From Leptidea sinapis (Eukaryota > Arthropoda > Insecta > Lepidoptera > Pieridae): a stretch of 64,000 nucleotides of DNA. Location of the stretch: NCBI RefSeq assembly GCF_905404315.1, contig NC_066304.1:7874001-7938000 (forward strand). Reading direction: 5' to 3'. The position numbers were made by a program, and so were the translations under genes. The notes under the pieces are model-generated. The model saw only the letters and a list, made by a program, of their open reading frames with translations. It was not told the DNA's origin and searched no databases. Positions 55,330 to 64,000 of this stretch are shown here, piece by piece (the stretch's first letter is position 1; each line of letters opens with the position of its first letter).

Positions 55330-56576
55330 AAGCTTTAGGTTTAGGTTTAAAGAGTTTATTTCTCAAAAAGAACAAAAGTTCACTTACATGAGAACAATGA
55401 TTCTATATAAATATAAAAGAAAACATAAATTTTATAGTTACGGTGACTTTAAAGTTAAACAATAATAAATAAAAAATACGCTATGTTCTAACGTAACAAT
55501 CTACCTATTGTGATTGACAGTGCTTTAACTCTAACTTTTATATTAAAAAAACTTAAGTTTTTAACCAGCTTTTTTATTTAATGAACAGAGACGCAACTAG
55601 CTGTTTAGACTCTGGGATTATTTTTCATTAATTCCATCGAAAATTAACAGAAACTAATTTTTGCTTATTTATTTAAAGTATTATGATGACACAAGATACT
55701 TAGAATTATGAAATAATCTGAAGATGTCCGTGAAACGGGTTATTTACTAGGTGCCCGCTTTTTTTTGCAAAAGAGTGTATTTAAGTATAGTTTCAATTGT
55801 AATATTGTACAACACCTCGTATATTTTAAGCCGGTTTATTGTCAAGCTACAAATAACACTAACGATTGCTGTGTATTACAGTTACTTATAATGAGTGCAC
55901 GCCCTTAGGTATTGTGAGTGTAACCCTTTGTCTAGCACAGTGGACGTCCGAGCTAATATTGTTGTGTTTATTGAAAATGATAAATATGAAACCTGTGTAA
56001 CCAGTTCAAGGGATTTGTGCAATTATTGGAGAACTGTGCGAACACGTTTGTTTTGTTAGACGCCAAACAATACGCGCTTGTCACACGGAGGGTAAACGAT
56101 GAGCTAGATCTTGGAGAACCACATCAGAAACAGCTCGGCTCTCCGAACGTAGCTTACTTTATGAAACAAAGTGCACAATTTATATTAGTGTCTCCACATG
56201 CCTCATTTGTTACTTATCAGTCATCAGCGAATTTGCTCGTGGTCCAACTCGTTGACTGACTGTCAGACAGTTATCATGACAAAAAAATCTGATAAATAAA
56301 TGATATCAGAATGCGAATGAAAATAGAAGATGAATAAAAATACAATAATTAAAGCAATAGCTTAAAGATGTTCTAATAAGATTGATATTAATACTTACCC
56401 CTGAAAGTAATTAAAATGGTTAAAAAGATAAATTATAAAAATGTTACTTTAATGCATAATGTTAATTAATGTTTAAAGTGGATTTATATCACACAATTAC
56501 ACGCGTTTTAATCCTTTAAAAATTATTTTAGATACCTCTCTTATTATCTTTGTAATGTGAGTCCTAGATTTTATAC
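55330..56576. other. AT-rich spacer
   Basis: No gene recognised. Sequence near 56490-56535 (CAATTACACGCGTTTTAATC) resembles the TIR of the MITE at 61838-61997, so a fragment of that family may be here. Confidence 0.45.
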
Positions 56577-56893
56577 TTTTTTTCTATGAAAATAAGGGAA
56601 AAGACCAGCTGGACGTTCAGCTGATGGTAATTGATACGCCCTGCCCATTACAATGCAGTGGCTTTCAGGATTCTTGAAAAACCCAAAAATTTTTAGCAGC
56701 ACTACAATTGCGCTTGTCACCTTTAGATATAAGATGTTAAGTCTGATTTGCCCAGTAATTTCACTAGCTACGGCGCCCTTCAGACCGAAACACGATAATG
56801 TTTATACATTACTGCTTCACGGTAGAAATAGGTGCCGTTGTGGCACCCATAATCTAGCCGGCATCCTGTGCAAAGGAGCCTCCCACTGGTAAC
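56577..56893 (-). repeat. Interspersed repeat family A, copy 4 (most complete)
   Basis: A 317-bp copy reading on the minus strand from TTACCAGTGGGAGGCTCC through GCCGGCTAGATTATGGGTG, GGGCGCCGTAGCTAGTGAAA and CTGCATTGTAATGGGCAGGG to CTTATTTTCATAGAAAAA. No coding frame and no obvious Pol III A/B boxes. Confidence 0.85.
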
Positions 56894-56948
56894 ATATACA
56901 AAAACAGTTTTTCTGAAACTTTAGACATTTATTATTAGCTCAGGTTGA

Positions 56949-58057
56949 TCAGGTCAGGTAGGTGTTTTCTCTCCAAGAAGTGGAGAGTAAAGGCCCGGTT
57001 GTCCTTTTCCTCAATTGAGGGAAGTTCGCGCCAGTGGCCGGAGGTGGCCCTGGTTTTGAAGACTGCTTCTTAGCAGGCTTCGTTGTTGAGGGACGGGGGG
57101 CGCGGGGACATCCGCGGTAGTTCGCGGGATGTCCTTCCTGCCCACAAAGGACGCAAGCGGGAGGAGTCTCCGCATCGCGGGTGCGTTTGCACTCCTTGGT
57201 TGTGTGTGGCTCTAGGCACTTGACGCACCTAGGCGGGGCTGAGCAGTTTGCAGCTGCGTGGCCATAAAGCTGGCAGCGGTGGCACTGCCCTGGGAAGCCC
57301 CATCTGTGTGGAGCTTCAACACGGATGTTTGAGAGCCCACATACGATGAGCTCTCTCTTGAAGATTTCCCTCGACTTGGGGACATTGGTGAGGATAACCA
57401 GAGCCAGTGGGTATTTCCTGCCGGATCGGCTGTACATTTTGTGTACAGCCTCGGCCTTGAACCCTTGCTTGGTCAGGTCCTCTAGGATGATCTCACTGGG
57501 GAGTTCATATGGGACGCCACGTAGAATAGCTTTCACTTTGCGCTCTTCCGGGAGCGCATAGGTGTGATAAGCAACACTCTTATGAGTGAGGAGGCGAGTG
57601 AGGACTCGGAAGTCCTCCGTAGTCGGGACGACTACGCGGATGGCTTCACCCGTGTTTGTGGCTCGGGTGTATTGCACCTTTTTGTCGGCGCAGAGCTGTG
57701 CAACATAAGTCCACTTTGCCTTGTCTCGTATGAAGATAGGCGGTGGGGGCTTATTTGCAGGGAGGACAGGCGTGCAGCGCGTGGCTGGCTTCATAGAAGA
57801 GGTGACAGAGACCTCGGGCAAGCTAATGTCGAGAGACATTAGAGGGACAGGGGTTACCGCGGAGAGTACGTTATCCGACGTGGTGGCTGAGCGCTTGGAC
57901 TGGCGCTTCTTCCTGGATTGAACCAGTTGAAAGGTTCTCCAGAGGGACAACGGGAGGTGTTGACAACGGAGCCAGTGACGGTTCCGTTTTCAGAGTCCTC
58001 AGAGGAGGACTGGACTGGCCGCTTTCGGCCGCAGGAGGCGGAGTCGGAGAACTCCAT
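56949..58057 (-). pseudogene. LINE ORF1 (X/BS type) with three zinc knuckles, one frame break
   Basis: The minus strand starts MEFSDSASCGRKRPVQSSSE at 58057. The frame changes near 57920-57860 and then runs open to 56949 (333 codons of that frame). The middle (about 57560-57330) has GVPYELPSEIILEDLTKQGF and YPLALVILTNVPKSREIFKR, the pre-knuckle domain typical of X-element-like gag proteins. Zinc knuckles follow: CHRCQLYGHAAANC, CVKCLEPHTTKEC and CVLCGQEGHPANYRGC, then a Pro/Lys-rich tail. The protein would coat element RNA. ORF2 does not follow; the sequence ends in repeat family A about 55 bp beyond the stop. Confidence 0.85.
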
Positions 58058-58065
58058 GTCCTCGG

Positions 58066-58960
58066 AAGTACCTAATTATAGATTCCACGTAAGCGTGGTA
58101 AGCCGTTAATGCCACTTTTTCCGATATATTTATTTTTATTCTTCTTATTGCAAATTTATTAAGACGTTTGCATAATGATTCAACGTAAACTTTCAATGCC
58201 AAATTATATACCTAGGTAAGAATTTGGTATTTTCAGCGTCGTCAATTCTTATGTTGTATTTATTATGATTCTAAGTAGTGTGTGTTGCAATTATAATTTC
58301 TTAATTGTATAAGTTTTGTTTTTATTATATTAAGATTTAAATTATTAATTTCTAACCATTTACTGGCTTTAATGATCATTCAATCATCAAATTTTATAAC
58401 CGAGTCATATGGTCTTTTTGAGTTTGTCTCATAATAATTGCGATGTGATGAGCGCTGTTATTTTCTGTAATGCTGAGTAGTTTGTTGATATATAGTAGAA
58501 ATAATAATGGTCCCAGGACACTCCCATGAAGTACCCCGGATTTAATTTCTTTCCAGCTTGATTCATATTGTACTACATTTGAATTAAAATCAGTCTTTTC
58601 AATATGGAGACACTGGTGCCTATCTTTAATATGACTTTCCTGCCATTTTGAAGTAATACCTCTAAGCCCATAATATAAATTCAAAATCAACACATTCAAA
58701 AGCTTGGGTCATATCGAAGAATACTGCTGACACTCTTATTTTATGATCTATTTTTGTAATTAGATTTTTAACTAATGTATATGCGGCCATTGTGCTAGAT
58801 TTATTTTGTTGAGATCTGAATTGTTACTCTGTCACGACGTTGATTCTCGTAAAGTCGATTAATCGTTGGTACATTATTTTCTCAAAAACTTTTAATAGAA
58901 TGGACTTTTAATAGAAATAAGAGTTATAAGTCTTTAATTAATAAATACCGTATAAGTGCC
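58066..58960 (-). pseudogene. LINE reverse transcriptase relic next to the ORF1 element
   Basis: The minus strand gives VFFDMTQAFECVDFEF (58725-58680), KSGVLHGSVLGPLLFLLYIN (near 58540-58480) and an eroded active-site region. After a deletion it gives LCKRLNKFAIRRIKINISEK and VALTAYHAYVESIIRY (58190-58070). The text stops at SIIRY, where Jockey proteins normally continue GLILWG, and the ORF1 element starts within a few bases. This suggests that the ORF1 element inserted into an older Jockey-like LINE. Dead copy. Confidence 0.75.
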
Positions 58961-61387
58961 CTTTTATGAAGTTGCTTTATAACAGATAGCATAAGAGATC
59001 TCGGAGTCGTGTGTCAAAAGATATATTAATGAAATATGTCAGTACTATATTTTTGGATGTTTTTTTTTTTACTTGGGTTGTTAAGTTATCATGACCTACC
59101 TGTCACATGTATTATTTAAATAGTTAGTTGCTATTATTACTACCTCGTTTTGAGTACAGAGTTTTTAGTATTGTGTATTTATTATTGTATATTAAGTATT
59201 GAGGAACTTAACATTTTTATAAATTTATAGCGTGTTTTTTTCTTTAACGTTTATATTTACAAAATACAGGCTGGTGCCCTAGCGAGTAGCATTTTACTAT
59301 TGCCAGATAGGGAACTGTGAGTGCAGCTTCAATCATGTACGGACAGTTGTGGCTCAGATTGTATGATTTGTGGAATACAGTGGATACAGCTTAGGTGGAA
59401 AGTCGGGCTGGTCTTAATCCTGAGAAATTCCTTGGCCCTTCACTTAATTTTTTCATATTCCAGTAGGAGGAGAAGCGAATTTCCGTCGTTTCTTGTATGT
59501 TGATACACGTGTTGAGGTAATGCTGACGTCACCCTCAAGAATTAACTAATAAATAAAAAGAACTGCTGCAATCAACTTGATAGAATGAGAAGATGACCTT
59601 TTATAAAGATCTTCTCATCGAGACAGGAGAATATATATTTATCAGATGTTCTACTGTTGTATTTTTAGGGAAACTTATTAGCCTGGTGTACTGATCATAT
59701 TTAATAATATTTATTCGTTGTGTAAAGGATAAAAAAAACTAAAAAATAATGATTTATTTTATATTTACACTTAAGTCTATCTCATTGAGATCAGTACATT
59801 ATATTATGTATAGTACAATAAATACATAACCCAGTCGGTGTAACCGATCAGAATATCACAATAACTTTGGTTTCACTTCACCACCGTACACCACTACCAC
59901 TTACCACAGTACATTTACAATCAACTTCTAATTAAGACAATAAAGATCTTTAATACTATTGACAAGCCGTCACCATTACATAAGTTCTCATTGTTCCCAG
60001 ATATCACATTATTCAATGTCCAGAGAATATAAAGCTATAGTATGATGGCGTAACGGGATATCAAGTTACATTGCTCCAACCTAAACACTCAAGTCTTCAC
60101 AAATTAAGTTAAAGGAGATGGACAAAATGTGCCCCAAAGTGTACAAAAACTTACTTACTTACTATAGGTAATTACATTTTTAAAAAAGTTCTGTATTTTA
60201 GAAAAAGTATTTTGCTGATTTCCAGATTGAGTGCCAACGCTGTCATTATAATATCAACATAGAACAGAACACTGGAATCTAACTAAACTCATGCGGAGCC
60301 TAAAATGTAAAATATTCACAATTTAATACATTTTTTATAAACAAATCAAATCGAACTTAAATAAAATAATCTAAACGTAGTTACGTTTTTTTTAAACATT
60401 TTTTGTCCATCTCCTTTAAATAAAGTAGGATCACGCTTCATAACTTTTCCTCTAATACATTCACACCGTAAGCTCCCAGGTACGTAACTTAAATACCATC
60501 ATAATTTTATTTCTTATTGACATATTTTGTATCAAGAAAATGCGAGAATGGATTAGCCACGGATACATTACATTGGACTTTAGTACCTACTACTCGACTT
60601 ACGACTTAGAACTGTTTAACTAATTCTTCTACATAAATAACGTTTAGCATAATAGGCGGCGTCCTGCTAAATTTAAATAGTTATAAATGTGCTGCTGCAA
60701 TCCCAGTATGTCAATGTGTAATAGCGATAATAGTATCATATTCATTTCAAATCGGTTGTGGAGAACGTCGCGGATGATATCAAAATAAATTCAGTTATTA
60801 AAACAATTTAAAGGACCTCTATGTGGGAACCTAGAGCAAACACCGGTTGATAAACATGTATGTAACACGGATAATATTTATTTTTTGTGTTTTGTTACAA
60901 CGAAACTTGAAATACCTCTCAGTGGGATTTTCCAACATCTCATTGACGTATGTAGTTTTAACAGAACTGCTTGACAACGACCTTCTTGATAATAATAATG
61001 AACATTCCAATGGTATTGTGAGCATGCGCAGTAGCTACAGTTATATTATACTACTTAAACTACAATAATTTGTACTTACAATTAAATATGCTAGTCGTTA
61101 ATATTTTTTTATATTTATCGTTTAAGTAGCTCGGACAATTATTTTTGAAATGAAAACTTGTTAAGGCACCCTAATGAGAGATACGAGACTGTGGTGCAAC
61201 ACTTGGCTGTGTAACGCTAAAGCACGAGGGGGCGTGGTCAGTCATAGCAAAATGAATCAGTCATTTATAAACTCATACACTTATATTGTAATAGTTATTT
61301 ATGCAACTGTTGTGTAATTTATTAAAACACGAATATGGGTGAATGATAATAGTATCACATGAGTGTTTTAATACTTAATTATCAACA
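58961..61387. other. AT-rich spacer, possibly part of the 3' UTR of the minus-strand gene
   Basis: No gene recognised. A TTTATT (AATAAA on the minus strand) at about 59755 could be a distal polyadenylation signal for the gene ending at 62010, but nothing proves transcription that far. Confidence 0.4.
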
Positions 61388-61589
61388 GTTGCATACAAGA
61401 CTTTATCTACACCCATAATATGAATCCTCTAAAAGATTGAACTGAATATAATCCAATGATGTAGAATGTAGTGTTATTTTGAATACGGATGATGTAATGT
61501 TTATTAGGACATTGGGTGTTTTAATGTTGGCAATAAGCTATCTGTTTCATAATCTTTAACAGAGGATTTATAGCATGGGCGTAGATAAA
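61388..61589 (+). mobile_element. MITE-like foldback element, copy 2
   Basis: It shares GTTGCATACAAGACTTTATC, ATATGAATCCTCT, TTATTAGGACATTGGGTG and TTTTAATGTTGGCAAT with 33405-33670. Here the outer inverted repeat is more complete: TTTATCTACACCCAT near 61401 faces ATGGGCGTAGATAAA near 61574-61588. Confidence 0.85.
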
Positions 61590-61837
61590 TGACTATAAGA
61601 ATGCAGAACAAAAAATGCTTGTGTTTAATATTATTAATTTCGCCTTGATGAAGTTATCACTTCTGTAATGAGGAACACTTACTGTTTTATTTACTTGTAT
61701 GTCTTTCACTGTACTCCATACAGTAAACTATTCTTATAATTATGGAACCTTGCACATCTATATATCATCTATACATCAGTATATACACTTGGGAACACTG
61801 TGTTCAGTATTTTCTTCTAACGCGAGTGTTACACATT

Positions 61838-61997
61838 TAAATAAAACACTTTTGAAACTAAACGCGTGCAATTGTATCTGTGTTATTTTTGTAAATTTTA
61901 GTTAAGCTGATGTTTCAAGACATCTACAGATCTCGCTTTCAGGGCGACACAGTTACAATTGCACGCGTTTTAATTCTTTATAAAGTGTTTTATTTTA
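61838..61997. mobile_element. MITE with ~40-bp TIRs, directly downstream of the minus-strand gene stop
   Basis: Left AATAAAACACTTTTGAAAC...ACGCGTGCAATTGTA faces right TACAATTGCACGCGTTTTAA...AAGTGTTTTATTTTA. Arms match closely with a small indel. It ends about 12 bp below the stop codon at 62010 and supplies an AATAAA on the minus strand (61994-61989). Confidence 0.85.
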
Positions 61998-62009
61998 CTG
62001 TTTGTATTT

Positions 62010-62447
62010 TTATGACGTAATAACGAGCTCTATGCTCTCGTTGATCATGTTCTGCGCGCTCTCGTCCTCGTCGGGCTCGTACTCCAGCAGGGTGTACTCC
62101 GTGTGGATACTGCAGCTGTCTTCTGAGTCGTTCACGTTGAAGTAGGTGACGGAGGCATACGGCGGTCGCGCCCCGCCCGGGCTGCTGCGAGCTGACTCGT
62201 ACGCGGAGTCGGAGCGGGCCGCCGACCGCGACCTGCCGCAGCTCAGGGTGTCGTCGTGCTCGGAGCTGGAGTAGCTGCTGCAGGTGGTGTCGTAGTCGAG
62301 GGTGCGGGGGGTGCGGCACGAGCAGAAGGCCACGTCGATGTCTCGTTCGTCGGTGATGAGGAGGCGAGCGGGTGCTGCAGCCGCGGCCAGCGTCGGTGAT
62401 ACACGGTTGTGTGACTTTTTGTTCTTGTTCTTGAATAACTTGAAGGC
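62010..62447 (-). CDS. Terminal coding exon of an unrecognised minus-strand gene
   Basis: On the minus strand the exon begins after TTTACAG (acceptor at 62450-62448) with GCC TTC AAG and ends with TAA at 62012-62010, giving 145 residues. It is strongly GC-rich against AT-rich flanks. The protein starts basic (AFKLFKNKNKKSHNRVSP), passes an Ala run and RLLITDERDIDVAFCSCRTP, then is Ser/Asp/Tyr-rich (DYDTTCSSYSSSEHDDTLSC, RSDSAYESARSSPGGARPPY) and acidic at the end (YTLLEYEPDEDESAQNMINE, then SIELVITS). No enzyme motif or membrane segment is visible. It looks like the disordered C-terminal tail of a signalling or membrane protein, but I do not recognise it. Upstream exons lie beyond or in unrecognised sequence. 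Confidence 0.75.
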   Translation of the reverse strand, partial: AFKLFKNKNKKSHNRVSPTLAAAAAPARLLITDERDIDVAFCSCRTPRTLDYDTTCSSYSSSEHDDTLSCGRSRSAARSDSAYESARSSPGGARPPYASVTYFNVNDSEDSCSIHTEYTLLEYEPDEDESAQNMINESIELVITS

Positions 62448-64000
62448 CTGTAAACAAAAAGTTAGATGTAAACCTCCAAATTATTTATTTATTTATATAA
62501 TCACGTCAATCTTTTTTACAGTTAAAAACTAAAAACTCAATGCAATTCATAAAATTTCTATTTTTTAATATTTTTTATTTGTAGTTACATATTATATATT
62601 TGATTTATTAGTTATACATAATATAATATATAGTACCCATTCCCATTTATATTAATTTAAGTATTCATTCTAAATAAGATTTAGTATAAATATATCTTAG
62701 AACACTATACCTACCTATATAAATATATAATATATATATTGCATACAAATTTATTACAATGGGAAGACTACAATAATTACAGTCTAGTCCAAATGTCATG
62801 AGAGGCTGCTGAAAACCAGTGGTGTGTTGGTGTCTCGCTATTTTAAATATTGTATTGCTATTTTTACCTCTCTTTAATTAAGTATATATAAAAAAAATCT
62901 ACTCATTAGAGTAGATTTTTCACAATTGAATCACATTAGTGATTTAAAGATAAGATGAGTGTGTGGCGTTAAATTATTTGCTAATAAAGATTTCTATTTC
63001 TATTTCAATAGAGAAGCATAGCATGACAACTTATTATCTGAAAATTACTACATATAATGTAAGTATAAACGACTCTAAGTTACGCATTCCCGGTTCCTCC
63101 TGAAAAACCCCCCAGGAGTTTCTCACCGCGTCTACATTGTCTTCACTACAATTTGCTCCGATTTTCCGTTATTTTGTATATGGACTTGTTCATTACTCTA
63201 TCATTAACTTATTTCAACTATAAATATAACTCACTAACTTAAACATTTTTAAAGAAAATTTTAATACCGAGATTGTTACAACACGGTATTACATTAGAAA
63301 TTCAATAAATGCAGATCCAATGTTAAAGGTACCTATATATTAAAATAACTCATATTAAATTACAAAGTTAAATGTTTGCTATGTGTTTTGTTGGTGTGTC
63401 AAATACATTAATAATTGATTGACAGCGTCACATAATAGATCAATCAATATTCAATGTCTTGATATCAAAAAAGCTTCATAATCAAATAATTATGCACTCG
63501 TTATTGTTATTTTTTTTAATTAATAAGGTACCTATGCGCTGGTTCTAAATTTTACTGTAGGAAGGTTTCTAATAAATCTATCAACGAAATGTGCGTAACT
63601 GTAAAACTAAATTTAAACATAATCCACAGCTCTGAAAAAGTTTTCAATAATATATAAAAATATGATCCGACAACCAAACGTGGATTAACTTTTTAAAGGC
63701 CTGAATTTTAAGCAATTAACACACAGTATAACATTATAATTATATATCGGACAGATGGTAGTCACAATATATATGTGTGTCTATGTAAGTGTGAAGGTGA
63801 GAATGTGTGTAAGTGAGCGTGTATGTATATTTGTGTTAATTTGATTTAAACACAGGATTTAAGCTATGAAAAAAAACCCTAACTGACATGAAAGACACTA
63901 TATTAATAAAATCATAAAAGTTTCCTATGGCTGGGAGAGGGATTATTATTGACCGACCTGCCAAACGTAGGCTGCTCATTGATCTGATGTGGGGAACTAA
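62448..64000. other. Intron or flank of the minus-strand gene, AT-rich
   Basis: No further exon recognised to the window end. A hairpin AAAAATCTACTC-ATTA-GAGTAGATTTTT lies near 62890-62918. GTGTGGCGTTAAATTATTTG followed by CTAATAAAGATTTCTATTTC near 62960-63005 looks like a LINE or SINE 3' tail with a short target repeat. Confidence 0.5.

Noticed and set aside
55333..55352. TTTAGGTTTAGGTTTAA, similar to insect telomere repeats
   Set aside because: Only two to three units and the unit is TTTAGG, not TTAGG; ordinary low-complexity sequence.
1..64000. CRISPR arrays, tRNA and rRNA genes
   Set aside because: No regularly spaced repeats beyond the 48-bp gag tandem repeat, and no tRNA or rRNA signature noticed; the window is eukaryotic.

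Overview
The window is eukaryotic, intron-containing, AT-rich insect DNA. I place it in Lepidoptera (moth or butterfly) from the gene content and from several interspersed repeats and LINE 3' tails of kinds I associate with lepidopteran genomes; this is an inference, because no search was possible. Three host loci are supported. (1) Positions 303-5664 (+) hold the last four exons of a kinesin-5 motor (KIF11/Eg5/Klp61F type) with the BimC box. (2) Positions 42646-51614 (+) hold a complete four-exon gene for Hey, a bHLH-Orange repressor of the Notch pathway ending in the YRPW motif, with a TATA promoter upstream and a polyadenylation signal downstream. (3) Positions 62010-62447 (-) hold the terminal coding exon of a gene I do not recognise. 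A GC-rich 38-codon stretch at 28998-29111 (+) may be an orphan first exon.

The rest is mostly transposable elements. In the last kinesin-5 intron (2420-5544) sit a Jockey-like LINE and a fragment of an X/BS-type LINE. From 8762 to about 23830 lies a multi-level nest. An old mariner transposase on the minus strand is cut by a nearly full-length LINE (9031-14008), which itself carries a 153-bp insertion. The same mariner is cut by an env-bearing Gypsy/errantivirus-type endogenous retrovirus (14177-23472; 198-bp LTRs, GTAC target duplication), whose env is in turn cut by another LINE (21177-22792). At 25538-27934 is an apparently intact IS630/Tc1/mariner transposon with a DD41D transposase, 422-bp terminal inverted repeats and TA target duplications.

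Positions 29330-32712 are a second nest: a minus-strand LINE endonuclease/RT relic is split by an X-type LINE fragment flanked by a 91-bp target-site duplication, followed by a LINE tail and a long, young X-type LINE copy. Between 33 and 42 kb are MITEs, LINE ends, copies of a roughly 300-bp repeat and AT-rich spacer. Downstream of Hey are a Tc1 relic (about 54.4-55.3 kb), a LINE ORF1 with zinc knuckles next to a LINE RT relic (56.9-59.0 kb), and two MITEs near 61.4-62.0 kb.

The host genes do not form one pathway. Kinesin-5 acts in mitotic spindle assembly and Hey in Notch-dependent transcriptional repression. Consensus Su(H) sites in Hey intron 2, and a near-consensus site plus a Hairy-type C-site next to its TATA box, fit regulation by Notch with autorepression, but this is inferred from motifs only. 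I found no tRNA, rRNA or CRISPR array.
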